Below are positions 63,869-64,000 of a stretch of DNA of 64,000 nt, piece after piece (positions within the stretch are counted from its first letter, which is position 1; each line of letters begins with the position of its first letter). The DNA is taken from contig NC_030381.2 of assembly GCF_001625215.2 (NCBI RefSeq), positions 5,047,131 to 5,111,130 on the forward strand, given 5' to 3'. The position numbers were made by a program, and so were the translations under genes. This DNA comes from Daucus carota subsp. sativus (Eukaryota; Streptophyta; Magnoliopsida; Apiales; Apiaceae). Below the pieces are notes generated by a model. That model was not told where the DNA came from and did not search any database. It worked only from the letters and a program-made list of their open reading frames with translations.

Positions 63869-64000
63869 ATGGGTGGGAGTGCTGTTGATGATTACTGTGT
63901 GATTCCTTCTTATACCTTTGCACCGCGAACTCTGGTTCTAGTAGGATGTACGGGGAATGGAAAAAGTGCCACCGGCAATACTATTTTGCAAAGAAAGGTA
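63869..64000 (+). CDS. AIG1-type GTPase, second gene, 5' part only
   Basis: The first 44 codons are present before the window ends. They encode MGGSAVDDYCVIPSYTFAPR, then [20 protein letters not shown], including the complete P-loop [12 protein letters not shown]. The sequence is strongly similar to AIG1 gene A (about 70 percent over these codons) and in the same orientation, so the locus carries at least two AIG1 genes and one dead exon. Whether it is whole cannot be judged here. Confidence 0.92.
   Translation, partial: MGGSAVDDYCVIPSYTFAPRTLVLVGCTGNGKSATGNTILQRKV

Overview
This is nuclear DNA from a flowering plant, almost certainly a eudicot. Genes have short exons with GT/AG introns, intergenic DNA is very AT-rich, and small DNA transposons (Stowaway, PIF/Harbinger, hAT) are dense. 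The protein families are plant ones: phloem protein 2, ankyrin-PGG membrane proteins, plant AIG1 GTPases, F-box proteins. I cannot name the species from sequence alone.

Positions 1-33000 are dominated by an ankyrin-repeat/PGG membrane-protein cluster of the ACD6/ITN1 type. One divergent copy lies on the plus strand (3315-5732). Three close paralogues lie on the minus strand (6610-9931, 11186-14671, 27974-32738), with the same five-exon structure and a shared promoter block. A phloem lectin gene (PP2-A type) precedes them. Between the third and fourth copies sit three conserved housekeeping genes: a histidine-triad protein (HINT-like, minus), a sulfiredoxin (plus, head-to-head with HINT, 285 bp apart), and the spliceosomal protein SNRNP27 (minus). 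A decayed second copy of the SNRNP27 end lies beyond the fourth ankyrin gene (about 34190-35620), so the cluster grew by duplicating a block that included a neighbouring gene.

Positions 35600-45700 hold an AT-rich stretch, a secreted 12-cysteine peptide gene (38822-39401), a 5'-truncated LINE flanked by a 14-bp target duplication, and an intact AIG1/GIMAP-like GTPase gene (42318-45227) with a C-terminal coiled coil and CaaX box. A dead copy of AIG1 exon 2 follows. A second AIG1 gene starts at 63869 and runs off the window.

Positions 45700-56000 are mostly relics. There is an F-box pseudogene, nested MITEs, a hAT-type element, and a lysyl-tRNA synthetase pseudogene lacking its N-terminal half, with a 926-bp hAT element inside one exon. 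At 56045-56762 lies a second 12-cysteine peptide gene, a clear paralogue of the first. Both peptide genes are preceded by a relic of AIG1 exon 3, and both carry MITEs of one GTGTGCCC-ended family. From 56800 to the end there is AT-rich DNA, one cellulose-synthase-like exon, a 1440-bp solo LTR and a Stowaway element, then the second AIG1 gene.

The gene content is rich in families linked to defence (ankyrin-PGG, AIG1, small cysteine-rich secreted peptides, phloem lectin), which fits a fast-evolving plant immunity locus. The best candidate for something undescribed is the 12-cysteine peptide pair and its physical link to AIG1 fragments.
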